In this document: piece after piece, positions 1-8,150 of the stretch
Position numbering within the stretch: position 1 is the stretch's first letter
Layout of the letters: each line of letters opens with the position of its first letter
Notes under the pieces: model-generated
Seen by the model: the letters and a program-made list of their open reading frames with translations, nothing else
Database searches by the model: none
Told to the model about the DNA's origin: nothing
From: Flavobacterium soli DSM 19725
Lineage (GTDB): Bacteria > Bacteroidota > Bacteroidia > Flavobacteriales > Flavobacteriaceae
Assembly (NCBI RefSeq): GCF_000422705.1
Contig: NZ_KE383908.1
Span: forward strand, 28,553-92,552
Reading direction: 5' to 3'
Length of the DNA stretch: 64,000 nt
Translations under genes and position numbers: made by a program

Positions 1-297
1 CTGTGCTTTTTAAGCCGTCTGCCACTACATTTAGTTGCTTTATCGCTCCGTTACTACCCGTTAGTGCACCGTTACTTCATGTAAGCGTTTCGTTAATCGT
101 TGTCACTGTTTCGTTAATCTTTTCCACCTTCTTGTTAATCATTGCCACCATTTCGTTAAGCCATGCCATCTTTTCGTTAATATTGGCACCGTTTCGCTAA
201 TATTTGCCACCTTTTCGTTAGCCTTTGCAACCGTTTCGTTAAGGCTTGCCACCAATTCGTTAATCATTGCCACTATCTCGTTAAGGCTTGCCAGTAT
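1..297 (-). repeat. Degenerate 21-bp tandem repeat encoding broken coiled-coil heptads
   Basis: About a dozen diverged copies of a 21-bp unit (plus strand TTCGTTAA-N4-TTGCCACC-like) fill the left edge. Read on the minus strand, each unit encodes one heptad of the type LNExVAx or INExVAx, the pattern of a coiled coil. The frame is open from about 297 down to about 185, then one base appears to be missing (GTGCCAATATT where neighbours have GTGGCAAATATT), and the heptads continue in another frame to a TGA at 77-79. Beyond this stop heptad-like codons continue to the window edge. This looks like a decayed gene, or the 5' part of a repeat gene lying mostly to the left. A stop codon directly precedes the first heptad, so no clear start exists. 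Confidence 0.55.
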
Positions 298-572
298 TGA
301 AAACTATTGAAGTAGTACTATATAACTACCAATTTTTTGAAGTATCACTAAAAATACTCGATTCCTACTTCTAAAAAATTCTGGAAAGCATTCAAATTAT
401 GAGATCTTTTTACACAAAAGAAGAATTTACTTTCCTAGTAATATGGTCTTGTAATAATGATTTAAAAATTATTTTTGAATTCTGCATGAAACATAAAGAG
501 ATTAAGTGAAGAGGCTTAGTTTCGATCAATTGATATTTTGTGTATATTCGGAGAAGAAATGGGCAGACCTAT

Positions 573-1410
573 ATGAAAAAAATAAAGCATTCATTTATCT
601 TACTACTAGTTTTGATTTCTATAAATAAATTAAGAAGTCAAAATTTAAATTTGATTGTAAAAAAAATTGCTACAATAAATGAATTACAATTTGAAGGACA
701 AAGTGGAAAATATCCAAACTTTGAAAACTTTGAACTCCTAAAAAACAAAGCAAACACAGGAGAACTTATAAACCTTCTTGACAACAAAAATGCTGTTGTT
801 GCAGGTTATGCTTCTCTGGGCCTTATTGACAAAAATCATAACGAACTTGAAAAAGTCTTTACAAAGCTTCTCCTTAAAAATGAAACTGTCACAACATTAG
901 GAGGTTGTCTGATAGACGAAGAAGAATTACCTGCTGTATTTTATAATTATTTCATTTTTGAAAGTAAACTATCCGAAGTTGAAAAAAATAAAACAATTTC
1001 AAAACTTGACAGTATTGTAATTTACAATGGAAACTCAAATTATTTATTACATAAGGTATTAGAAGAAAAAAAAAAATAATAATTCTTCTTATAATCAGCA
1101 AATTAAACATTTAGCTTATCAAAAATACAATCAAGATGCACTTCTTTATATTTCAAATTGGAAAATTGAAACAGATAAAGAAATACTTAAAAAAGCATGG
1201 CTAACTTATATTGACAAAATAGAAATAAGCGATCATTATTTAGGGTTTTATTATAACACAGTTGAAAAATTATTGGAATTTAAGGACGATGAAATTAATG
1301 CTAAAATTTTATCAAAACTTATCAAGAATAAGGAAAGCTGGGAATATGATAAAGAAAAATTTAAACTCTTATTCTCTGAATATAATTTAAAACTAGATTT
1401 AGAAGATTGA
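573..1410 (+). pseudogene. Secreted HEAT-like protein gene split by a frameshift at an A11 tract
   Basis: ATG at 573 opens a frame with a signal peptide (MKKIKHSFILLLVLISINKL) and alpha-helical, HEAT-like sequence around residues 70-130. It stops at 1077-1079, directly after a run of eleven A (1066-1076). The next frame then stays open, with similar composition, from the A-run to TGA at 1408-1410. It gives about 110 further residues of helical Lys/Glu/Tyr-rich protein with no start of its own. Ten or thirteen A would join the two parts into one protein of about 278 residues. It may be a pseudogene, a phase-variable gene, a transcriptional-slippage gene or a sequencing error. A GTG at 540 is in frame, but ATG 573 fits the signal peptide better. 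No family was recognised. Confidence 0.7.
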
Positions 1411-1473
1411 TGGAGAGGATTTAAAATTGAGGAACTTTCCAAAGTAATTTGAATAGCAAAAAGAAAACATCAA

Positions 1474-1782
1474 ATGAAAAACAGTAAACAAGTGACAGCA
1501 TTATATTCAAACACTCGGCATCTGACCAAAGTTATAGTTGCGGAGTTTACTTACTGTATTCTTATTTTTTTTTGTTTTCTTCTTATAGCCAAAAATACTA
1601 TTGCAGTTTATCAAGATTTGATACTGGTTGTCTATGTAATCCTTTTGTTTGTAGTACCATTTGGGTTCAATCTCTTTCAGATTTTTAAATTCAGTAAACA
1701 AAAGGAGAACGGAAAAGTAAGCAACTATATCATTACCACTATTTTATTAATAAATTTAATGTTGATGTATCTATTGAAATAA
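1474..1782 (+). CDS. Small hypothetical membrane protein
   Basis: This 102-residue protein has three likely membrane helices, at roughly residues 19-42, 48-68 and 84-101, with a short basic loop (FKFSKQKENGK) between the second and third. I do not recognise the family. It lies 64 bp after the broken secreted-protein gene and 14 bp before the sulfurtransferase gene, on the same strand, so co-transcription with the latter is possible. The hydrophobic pattern supports a real protein, but its small size and lack of a known family keep confidence moderate. Confidence 0.55.
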   Translation: MKNSKQVTALYSNTRHLTKVIVAEFTYCILIFFCFLLIAKNTIAVYQDLILVVYVILLFVVPFGFNLFQIFKFSKQKENGKVSNYIITTILLINLMLMYLLK

Positions 1783-1796
1783 ATCAAAACTATAAA

Positions 1797-2627
1797 ATGA
1801 CTCACCCCTTTTCTCCTCTAATTCAACCACAAGAATTATTAGAACTACAGCATTCTAAAAACCTAATCCTAGTTGACGCTAGCAATGGAAAAGACGCTTA
1901 CGCAAACTACCAACGTCAACATCTGGACAAGGCTTTGTTTGTAGATCTAAACACAGAACTTGCCGATATCAAAGAAGATGTTACTGATGGCGGAAGGCAT
2001 CCGTTGCCTACAATAGAGCAATTCTCAAAAACCTTGTCGCGATTGGGGATTTCCAAGGAAAGCCATGTTGTGGTGTATGATGACAAAATGGGTGCGAATG
2101 CTGCTGCACGGTTTTGGTGGATGCTAAAAGCAGTTGGACATGAGAAAGTGCAGGTGCTGGATGGAGGTTTTCAGGAAGCAGAACGGGTGGGTTTTCCGAT
2201 AAATTCAAAAGTGGTAAGCACGACACCAACGACCTATTTCATCGAAGACTGGAAGCTGCCTCTAGCTACAATGGACGAAGTAGAAGCTGTGGTGCAAGAC
2301 ACCCATCATATCGTAATTGACGTTCGGGACAGTGAACGTTATCGAGGCGAAAAAGAACCGATTGACTTGATTGCGGGACATATTCCGGGAGCGATCAACA
2401 TTCCTTTTACCGAAAATCTAACTAAAAATGGCGTATTCCTTTCTTCGGAAAAATTAAAGGAAAAATACCTAAACGTTTTCAATAGCATTTCTTCTGATAA
2501 AATCATTGTGCATTGTGGTTCTGGTGTAACAGCTTGCCATACTCTTTTGGCGATAGCTACTGCTGGTTTGGATATTCCGAAATTATATGTAGGTTCATGG
2601 AGTGAATGGAGCCGGAATAAAATGTAA
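1797..2627 (+). CDS. sseA: 3-mercaptopyruvate/thiosulfate sulfurtransferase (two rhodanese domains)
   Basis: The 276-residue protein has the two-rhodanese-domain layout of SseA/TST enzymes: an inactive N-terminal domain (about 10-135, with DGGRHPLP and VYDDKMGANAAARFWW) and a catalytic C-terminal domain (about 160-275). The catalytic loop is VHCGSGVTACHT with Cys240; CGSGVT is the form typical of mercaptopyruvate sulfurtransferases, while thiosulfate enzymes usually carry CRKGVT. The usual C-terminal motif YVGSWSEW is present. It should move sulfane sulfur from 3-mercaptopyruvate (or thiosulfate) to cyanide or thiol acceptors in the cytoplasm. The neighbouring YeeE/YedE-type genes, convergent to it, suggest a sulfur-handling neighbourhood. 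The exact donor cannot be settled from sequence. Confidence 0.9.
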   Translation: MTHPFSPLIQPQELLELQHSKNLILVDASNGKDAYANYQRQHLDKALFVDLNTELADIKEDVTDGGRHPLPTIEQFSKTLSRLGISKESHVVVYDDKMGANAAARFWWMLKAVGHEKVQVLDGGFQEAERVGFPINSKVVSTTPTTYFIEDWKLPLATMDEVEAVVQDTHHIVIDVRDSERYRGEKEPIDLIAGHIPGAINIPFTENLTKNGVFLSSEKLKEKYLNVFNSISSDKIIVHCGSGVTACHTLLAIATAGLDIPKLYVGSWSEWSRNKM

Positions 2628-2667
2628 ACCCAACTTATTTTATATACTTAATCCATATAAAGAAAAA

Positions 2668-2735
2668 GACACGAATTACACGAATTTACACCAATTGTCT
2701 AGTATCGATTTGTGCAAATTCGTGTAATTCGTGTC
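2668..2735. terminator. Perfect 20-bp inverted repeat between convergent genes
   Basis: Arms 2668-2687 and 2716-2735 are exact reverse complements (GACACGAATTACACGAATTT and its complement), separated by 28 bp; the right arm is followed by TCTTTTGTTTTTTTT. It sits between the sulfurtransferase gene and the convergent YeeE/YedE gene and could terminate transcription. Each arm repeats ACACGAATT internally, which looks like a dispersed genomic repeat rather than an ordinary terminator. Confidence 0.65.
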
Positions 2736-2804
2736 TCTTTTGTTTTTTTTCTTTCTGAGTAATTACAAGTTCATCTATCGTTTGATAGCACCATCAAAAT
2801 CGGA

Positions 2805-3218
2805 TTAATGCGGAAGCTTGTCTTTTAGCAATCCGTAGATAAAAGTTCCGATCATGGCTCCAAGAAGGATGACGGCAACACTCCAAAATCCCGCACCAAT
2901 AAGGATAAAAATGGGTCCCGGACAAGCACCAACCAAAGCCCAACCCAAACCGAAGAACAAACCTCCGACCCAGTAACGGAAAGAACCTTTTTCTTTATCG
3001 GCGATAATGATTGGGTTTCCCTCAATGTCTTTGATGTTTTTGCGTTTGATGATTTGGATCCCGATGATTCCCGTGAATACGGCTACTCCAATGATGCCAT
3101 ACATGTGGAAGGATTGGAACTGGAACATTTCGTAGATGCGGTACCAGGAAACGGCTTCAGATTTTGTGAGTACGATCCCGAAAAGGAAGCCAACTAATAA
3201 ATATTTTATGAATTTCAT
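2805..3218 (-). CDS. YeeE/YedE family (DUF6691) membrane protein, sulfur transport
   Basis: This 137-residue protein has about four membrane helices and the family signature GLGWALVGACPGP (residues about 91-103), with the conserved Cys of the GACPGP motif. Proteins of this half-size type occur as pairs (PmpA/PmpB or SoxT-like) and are related to the thiosulfate transporter TsuA. The second half is the upstream gene at 3369-3926, 150 bp away on the same strand. Together they probably form one inner-membrane transporter for thiosulfate or a related sulfur compound, which fits the nearby sulfurtransferase. Transport of sulfur compounds is known for the family; the substrate here is inference. 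Confidence 0.85.
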   Translation of the reverse strand: MKFIKYLLVGFLFGIVLTKSEAVSWYRIYEMFQFQSFHMYGIIGVAVFTGIIGIQIIKRKNIKDIEGNPIIIADKEKGSFRYWVGGLFFGLGWALVGACPGPIFILIGAGFWSVAVILLGAMIGTFIYGLLKDKLPH

Positions 3219-3265
3219 TTTATGTTTTTTCTAAAAGTTAAAAGAGTGCCTTTTGTTTTTAATCT

Positions 3266-3337
3266 AGCCTCGATTGTAATGGAAATCCTTTTTATTTTTT
3301 CTTTAAAAATGAAAAGGATTGCAATGGAAAGCGGGAA
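3266..3337. repeat. Dispersed hairpin repeat, copy 1
   Basis: The core is AATCCTTTTTATTTTTTC followed by TTTAAAAATGAAAAGGATT, a long A/T-rich hairpin, flanked by GATTGTAATGG and GCAATGGAAAGCGGGAA. Its reverse complement aligns with the element at 22754-22826 over the whole length and with the core at 11689-11795. It lies between the two YeeE/YedE genes. Confidence 0.6.
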
Positions 3338-3368
3338 TATGGATTGTTTTATGCCTTGTGTTTTGCTC

Positions 3369-3926
3369 CTAAAAAATAAGAGGTAAAAGGAAATGTGCCA
3401 TGATCAATCCGCCAACAAAGAATCCGATGACGGCTTTGAGCGAAGGAATTTGCAGGTTGCTGAGTCCTGAAATGGCGTGTCCTGAAGTACAGCCACCAGC
3501 ATAACGCGAACCAAAACCGATTAATATTCCGCCAATTAGCAGGATGATGAGCACCTTTGGTGAACTGAACACTTCATTCCCAAAAAGGGCTTGTGGAGCG
3601 AGTTTTCCGTTTGGTGCATCGATGTTTAGAGTTGCCAGTTGCTCGATTGTTTTAGGGTTGATGTCAACGTTTGTTGGGTCGCTCATATAGTGAACGGCTA
3701 CAAAACCGCCAATCATGGCCCCCAAAAGAACGACAAGGTTCCAGATTTGTGATTTCCAGTCGAAACGGAAAAATTCGGCGAATTTATCGGCTCCAGCCAA
3801 TGTGCAAAGTGTTCGGATATTGGAAGACATTCCAAAAACTTTTCCGAAATAATTGAGCAGTAGCATGACCATCCCGATTATAAATCCTGACACATACCAC
3901 GGCCAGGTTTGGGTAATTAAATCCAT
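3369..3926 (-). CDS. YeeE/YedE family membrane protein, sulfur transport
   Basis: The 185-residue protein has about five membrane helices and the signature GFGSRYAGGCTSGHAISG (about residues 138-155), whose GGCTSGH carries the conserved cysteine of YeeE/YedE (sulf_transp) proteins. It is the first gene of a two-gene set with the DUF6691 half at 2805-3218. Bacteroidota commonly carry these two genes side by side, often near rhodanese or metallo-beta-lactamase persulfide genes. The role inferred is import of a reduced sulfur compound across the inner membrane. The start is the ATG at 3926; the first helix (WPWYVSGFIIGMVMLLLNYF) follows directly. Confidence 0.87.
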   Translation of the reverse strand: MDLITQTWPWYVSGFIIGMVMLLLNYFGKVFGMSSNIRTLCTLAGADKFAEFFRFDWKSQIWNLVVLLGAMIGGFVAVHYMSDPTNVDINPKTIEQLATLNIDAPNGKLAPQALFGNEVFSSPKVLIILLIGGILIGFGSRYAGGCTSGHAISGLSNLQIPSLKAVIGFFVGGLIMAHFLLPLIF

Positions 3927-4141
3927 ATTAATTATTTTTTATTTTTATTCGCCACAGATTAAAAGAATTAAAAAGGATTCTATTTTGTTGAATCATAAAA
4001 ATCCTCTAATCTGTGGGAAAATAAGATTGATAGTTTTTTTGTTTAATTAATGCAAAAATAGCAATTCAAATGATTTTTTGGGCGAAATACCAACGTATTA
4101 AAATAAACGCTTAAATTTGGGTGCTTAATTTAAAGGTCGAA

Positions 4142-4627
4142 ATGAAAAAATTTACAATCGAAATCAAATGGGGAATACGGTATTTTTTTGCCTATCTCGT
4201 TTGGACGTATGTCGAAAAAATGAGTGGGTACTACAACGAAAAAATTGATGATTATCCTTTATACTCCAGTTTGTTTCTTTTTATTGCCATCTTTATATAT
4301 GCCATGGCGATAAACGATAAGAAGAAAAATTATTTCAACAACACTATGGAATGGAAACAAGGCGTTGTGACAGGAATTTTTATGACGATTGTAATTGCGA
4401 TTTTGATGCCGTTGTGTCAAATCGTGATCCATAAAGGAATGGCTCCCGAGTTTTTCCCAAACATGATTGAAAATGCTGTAGCAAAAGGAACAAAAATCGA
4501 AGATGCAAGAGCCTATTTCAACCTTTCGAGCTATATCTTCCAGAGTATCTTTTCGGCTTTATCGTTTGGAGTGGTAATTTCGGCGATTGTGGCTTACTTT
4601 TTGCAAACCAAAACTTTAAAAAAATAA
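4142..4627 (+). CDS. DUF4199-type membrane protein
   Basis: The start is placed at ATG 4142 (MKKFTIEIKWGIRYFF) rather than an in-frame GTG at 4121. The 161-residue protein has about four membrane helices: residues 10-25, 42-60, 76-98 and 135-155. The pattern of a short N-terminus, a helix pair, a loop with acidic residues around 110-125 (VAKGTKIEDARAYF) and a final helix resembles DUF4199 proteins of Bacteroidota, whose function is unknown. It ends one base before the next gene, a lipoprotein, so the two are probably co-transcribed. Confidence 0.65.
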   Translation: MKKFTIEIKWGIRYFFAYLVWTYVEKMSGYYNEKIDDYPLYSSLFLFIAIFIYAMAINDKKKNYFNNTMEWKQGVVTGIFMTIVIAILMPLCQIVIHKGMAPEFFPNMIENAVAKGTKIEDARAYFNLSSYIFQSIFSALSFGVVISAIVAYFLQTKTLKK

Positions 4628-4628
4628 G

Positions 4629-5087
4629 ATGAAAACAGGTGCTTTTTTTTCGGGATTGTTGGTGATGTTGGTACTGGTTTCTTGCGTAAGTACGAAATCA
4701 ACTATCAAAAATATTGATGATAATGCTCCTGATTTGGTGCTAACAAAGGACAATGTTTTCCTTATTACGGAATACAGCACGGACAAGAAATATGGCTATG
4801 ATAAGGATTATCCCATCAATTTGTTTTATAAGAATGCAAAGGATGATTCCATCAATCAAGCTCGCTTTTTGAATGCTTTGGCGGGGCCAAACGGCGAAAA
4901 GATTTTCTACAAGAAATTGGAGAATTGTTGCCCGTTTCCTTCCAAGAGAAGTGAATATGGTGCGGCATTGCTCGACGTTTATGAAATCAAATGGATAGGT
5001 CAAAAAAAACCAATCAAGCTGTACTTGAATATTTATGAAAAAAGCGAATTGATGGTGCCAATTGGGTTTACGTTGAAGAAGTTTTAA
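4629..5087 (+). CDS. Hypothetical lipoprotein
   Basis: This 152-residue protein starts with a type II signal peptide ending in the lipobox LVSC (Cys19), followed by a Lys/Asp-rich exported part. No known domain was recognised; the mature part looks like a compact alpha/beta domain (ILTKDNVFLITEYSTDKKYGY... and a C-terminal LYLNIYEKSELMVPIGFTL strand pair). It follows the DUF4199-type gene by one base and is likely its operon partner. Its stop codon overlaps the end of the convergent membrane-protein gene by four bases. Confidence 0.7.
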   Translation: MKTGAFFSGLLVMLVLVSCVSTKSTIKNIDDNAPDLVLTKDNVFLITEYSTDKKYGYDKDYPINLFYKNAKDDSINQARFLNALAGPNGEKIFYKKLENCCPFPSKRSEYGAALLDVYEIKWIGQKKPIKLYLNIYEKSELMVPIGFTLKKF

Positions 5088-5776
5088 GTCTTGATCGTAT
5101 AGAAATTTTTGACAAATTTTAGTAGAAAAACAAAACTTAAAAACAACAGCGTCAATACAACAGCAAAAGAACTTTCCAGAAATTGAATCCCCAAAATAAA
5201 AGCCAAACCTGTCGCTAACATCCTATTTCGATAATCATAAAGAAGTATTTTTTCTTTTTCGAAATGGATCATCAACATCGAAATCAAACTAATCAACCCG
5301 ATAAAAAATACTAAATCCTGATAATCATTTGTTTGTTCGATTAAAGCAACAATGAGTAATCCGATAGAAATAAAAATCCCTAGCGACAATGCAAGTGTGT
5401 CTATATTTGCTTTTTGTACCCATATTTTAGACTGGTTATAGAACGAAAGATTGAAGTTTTCAAATTCACCATTGCTCATTGTCTTTCCTGTTAGACATTT
5501 TCGTTTTAAGATATCAAAATACTTTATCGGGAATCGATCTCTAAAATCTAGAAACAAACCAATGTTCCATTCTTCTGAATCTTGTGGTAAAAAAATTTCA
5601 GATATAAGAAAATCTAATTTTACCGTTATACTTTTTGTATTACCATCAATCAATAGTGATAGGTTTTCGCAATGCATGATTTTCGAAAGTAGTTTTCCGT
5701 TATCACCATAAACTTTCACTTTACGGAAATGATACCAATTGTAAGGAAAAATTAGTTTGAGGTTTAACTGTTTCAT
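5084..5776 (-). CDS. Hypothetical membrane protein
   Basis: I take the ATG at 5776 (MKQLNLKLIFPYNWYHF) as start, giving 230 residues; an upstream in-frame start at 5821 would add a hydrophobic stretch with no obvious purpose. The N-terminal 125 residues look like a soluble beta-rich domain; four helices follow at about 130-150, 155-172, 185-202 and 205-223. The family was not recognised. The gene is convergent with, and overlaps by four bases, the lipoprotein gene at 4629-5087. Confidence 0.6.
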   Translation of the reverse strand: MKQLNLKLIFPYNWYHFRKVKVYGDNGKLLSKIMHCENLSLLIDGNTKSITVKLDFLISEIFLPQDSEEWNIGLFLDFRDRFPIKYFDILKRKCLTGKTMSNGEFENFNLSFYNQSKIWVQKANIDTLALSLGIFISIGLLIVALIEQTNDYQDLVFFIGLISLISMLMIHFEKEKILLYDYRNRMLATGLAFILGIQFLESSFAVVLTLLFLSFVFLLKFVKNFYTIKT

Positions 5777-5950
5777 AAAGCTTTTTTTTTGAAATAGTAT
5801 AACTATTTGGATTAAAACCAATTAATCAAATTTAAAGAAATAAAACCAAAATTCAAATATTTTTAAAATCTAAACTTCTCTACAACGTTTTTGTCGAAAA
5901 AGTAATCATAATAATTTCTAAATCAACATCCTTTTTTATCAATTCATAAC

Positions 5951-5958
5951 TATCTTTG
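5951..5958 (+). promoter_or_regulatory. Bacteroidota -7 promoter element for kdsA
   Basis: TATCTTTG matches the Bacteroidota -7 consensus TAnnTTTG exactly and lies 19 bp before the kdsA ATG, which implies a short leader. No clear TTTG -33 box was seen upstream. Confidence 0.55.
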
Positions 5959-5977
5959 CACCGTCAAAAACTACATT

Positions 5978-6796
5978 ATGAATCTACAAGATATTCCAAA
6001 AATTAAGCATTTAGACAGTGGCAATTTCTTTCTTCTAGCTGGTCCTTGTGCTATTGAAGGCGAAGAAATGGCTTTGAGAATTGCCGAAAAACTAGTTGCT
6101 GTTACTGATAAATTACAAATTCCTTACGTTTTTAAAGGTTCTTTCAAGAAAGCAAACCGTTCTAGAATTGACAGTTTTTCTGGAATTGGAGATGAAAAAG
6201 CCTTGAAAATCCTTAGAAAAATCTCTGAAACATTTGATGTTCCCACCGTTACAGACATTCATACCAATGAAGATGCTGCAATGGCTGCCGAATATGTGGA
6301 TGTTTTGCAAATCCCTGCTTTTTTAGTTCGTCAGACGGATTTAGTTGTGGCTGCAGCCAATACAGGAAAGGTAGTGAACTTGAAAAAAGGACAATTTATG
6401 AGTCCCGAAAGCATGAAACACGCCGTTCAGAAAGTATTGGATTGCAACAACCAAAGCGTTATGGTTACGGATAGAGGAACGATGTTTGGCTACCAAGATA
6501 TGATCGTGGACTACCGAGGTATTCCAACAATGCAACAATATGCTACTACGGTTCTGGATGTGACGCATTCTTTACAACAACCAAATCAAACCGTTGGTGT
6601 AACAGGCGGAAGACCTGATATGATTGAAACCGTTGCCAAAGCTGGAATCGCTGTTGGGGTTGATGGTATTTTTATAGAAACTCATTTTGATCCTGCAAAT
6701 GCAAAAAGCGATGGGGCGAACATGCTTCATTTAGATTATTTTGAAGGCTTGATGACCAAATTGGTTGCCATCAGAAAAACCGTAAATTCTTTTTAA
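5978..6796 (+). CDS. kdsA: 3-deoxy-8-phosphooctulonate (Kdo-8-P) synthase
   Basis: KdsA condenses arabinose 5-phosphate with phosphoenolpyruvate to Kdo 8-phosphate, the committed step to the Kdo of lipid A-core. The 272-residue protein spans the whole DAHP synthetase I/KDSA barrel: LLAGPCAIEG (19-28), FKGSFKKANRS, GIGDEKAL, TDIHTNEDA, QIPAFLVRQTDL, MVTDRGTMFGY, GGRPDMIE and ETHFDPANAKSDG. Cys24 in GPC occupies the position of the metal-binding cysteine of the metal-dependent (class II) enzymes; the metal-independent E. coli type has Asn there. The gene stands alone behind a good -7 element. The outer-membrane protein gene follows 24 bp later on the same strand. Confidence 0.96.
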   Translation: MNLQDIPKIKHLDSGNFFLLAGPCAIEGEEMALRIAEKLVAVTDKLQIPYVFKGSFKKANRSRIDSFSGIGDEKALKILRKISETFDVPTVTDIHTNEDAAMAAEYVDVLQIPAFLVRQTDLVVAAANTGKVVNLKKGQFMSPESMKHAVQKVLDCNNQSVMVTDRGTMFGYQDMIVDYRGIPTMQQYATTVLDVTHSLQQPNQTVGVTGGRPDMIETVAKAGIAVGVDGIFIETHFDPANAKSDGANMLHLDYFEGLMTKLVAIRKTVNSF

Positions 6797-6820
6797 TACA
6801 TACCTAATTACATCATTACC

Positions 6821-7663
6821 TTGAAACATCCATTATTGGTTGTACTCACTTTTTGTGTTTTTTCACAGTACGCTTCTGCACAAGAACTGGCAGAAAATCC
6901 GGAAAAATACACCGCAAATAACAAAGGAAAATTCTTTATTTCGTGGGGAGGAAACCGCGAAAGCTATTCTAAATCTGATATTCACTTTAAAGGTGATGGC
7001 TATGATTTTACATTGAATGATGTAAAAGCCGATGACAAGCCAAAAGGGTATCATATTGATTATCTAAATCCGGCAAGGATGACGATTCCGCAAACGAATT
7101 TGAAGTTGGGTTATTTTATTACCGATCATTACAGCGTTAGCATTGGCGTAGATCACATGAAATATGTGATGCGTCAAAACCAAACGGTTAATATGACGGG
7201 AACCATCAATGGATATGCACCTTATGATGGAACTTATAACAACACACCACAGGTTTTAGAAAATGAATTCCTGACGTTTGAACACACCGATGGTTTGAAT
7301 TATGTTCATGGTGAATTTTCTAGATTTGATGACATTTCATCCTTCTTTAACATTGAAAATACGGATAAATTCCAGATCAATCTGACCGAAGGACTGGGCG
7401 GTGGTATTTTGTATCCAAAGACCAACACCAAGATTTTAGGCAAGGATCGATATGATCAATTTCATGTTTCGGGCTATGGCCTTTCGGCGAAAGCAGGAAT
7501 CAATATTACCTTTTTCAAATATTTTTACCTTCAGGGAGAATTGAAAGGCGGTTATATCGACATGCACGACATCCGAACTACAAAAAGCACGAACGACTCT
7601 GCTTCACAGCATTTCATGTTCTTCCAGAGAATTATTTCGGTTGGAGGAATTTTTAGGGTGTAA
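6821..7663 (+). CDS. Predicted outer-membrane beta-barrel protein
   Basis: A TTG start gives a 280-residue protein with a signal peptide (MKHPLLVVLTFCVFSQYASA, then QELAEN). The mature part alternates polar and aromatic residues (FFISWGGNRESYSKSDIHF, LKLGYFITDHYSVSIGVDHMKY, YFYLQGELKGGYIDM) as in a small outer-membrane barrel. The last residues form a typical closing strand ending in hydrophobic/aromatic residues (RIISVGGIFRV). No in-frame ATG is closer to the signal peptide. The gene follows kdsA by 24 bp and ends before a clear terminator. Its substrate or role is unknown. Confidence 0.72.
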   Translation: MKHPLLVVLTFCVFSQYASAQELAENPEKYTANNKGKFFISWGGNRESYSKSDIHFKGDGYDFTLNDVKADDKPKGYHIDYLNPARMTIPQTNLKLGYFITDHYSVSIGVDHMKYVMRQNQTVNMTGTINGYAPYDGTYNNTPQVLENEFLTFEHTDGLNYVHGEFSRFDDISSFFNIENTDKFQINLTEGLGGGILYPKTNTKILGKDRYDQFHVSGYGLSAKAGINITFFKYFYLQGELKGGYIDMHDIRTTKSTNDSASQHFMFFQRIISVGGIFRV

Positions 7664-7685
7664 CAACTTTACAAATAAAAACTTC

Positions 7686-7726
7686 AATGTCCTATGAGAT
7701 TCAAAACTTATAGGACATTTTTTTTT
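7686..7726 (+). terminator. Rho-independent terminator
   Basis: Stem AATGTCCTAT (7686-7695) pairs with ATAGGACATT (7710-7719) and is followed by a T-run that reaches the stop codon of the convergent DUF1801 gene. It ends the kdsA/outer-membrane protein unit. Confidence 0.8.
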
Positions 7727-8075
7727 AAGGATATAACTTCTTGGATGCAATCAAAACCTCCTCTAAAACCTTATTATCAATAGTCTCAAGCGATACATAC
7801 CGAAGTGATTTTACCAAGCTTCTTTTCTCCCCTACTAAATCGTCCTGATGGATATCCAAATGAAAACCTTTCATAAAAGCCACATCCACGAATTGCTTTT
7901 TATGACTGGCATTGAAATAGCAAAATGGCTTCCCATTGAGATAATAAAACGGAATTTTCCATTTGTATAGCAACTGCAATTCAGGAATAGTATGCTCTAC
8001 AACAGCTTGCAAATGCAATAGAATTGACTTGTAGGGTTCAGGTTGATTGAGTATATAAAGTTCGGCTGGTTTCAT
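7725..8075 (-). CDS. DUF1801 domain protein (YdhG-like)
   Basis: The 116-residue protein matches the small YdhG/DUF1801 fold: an N-terminal helix pair (YILNQPEPYKSILLHLQAVVEHTIPE), the strand motif LLYKWKIPFYYLNGKPFCYF, then VAFMKGFHL and a C-terminal helix (VLEEVLIASKKLYP). YKW-PFY is characteristic of the family. Members are cytoplasmic and of unclear function, some related to iron-chaperone-like frataxin folds. It is a single gene, divergent from the membrane protein gene at 8151. Confidence 0.8.
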   Translation of the reverse strand: MKPAELYILNQPEPYKSILLHLQAVVEHTIPELQLLYKWKIPFYYLNGKPFCYFNASHKKQFVDVAFMKGFHLDIHQDDLVGEKRSLVKSLRYVSLETIDNKVLEEVLIASKKLYP

Positions 8076-8125
8076 GATTCAAAAATAAATGAAATTTTAT
8101 TAGGTAGAAACTTTTTTTATCATTT

Positions 8126-8142
8126 ACTTTGTAACTCAAAGT
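8126..8142 (+). promoter_or_regulatory. Putative operator ACTTTG-N5-CAAAGT, site 1
   Basis: ACTTTGTAACTCAAAGT is a dyad with 6-bp arms, eight bases before the ATG at 8151. The left arm lies within TTACTTTG, one base off the -7 consensus, so a bound regulator would block the promoter. The same extended sequence (TTTACTTTGnAAnTCAAAGTnCTTT) recurs at 9789-9805. Confidence 0.6.
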
Positions 8143-8150
8143 ACTTTAGT

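Noticed and set aside
3..200. Plus-strand hydrophobic reading frame at the left edge
   Set aside because: It arises from the 21-bp repeat; the heptad logic is on the minus strand and the plus frame has no ribosome-binding site.
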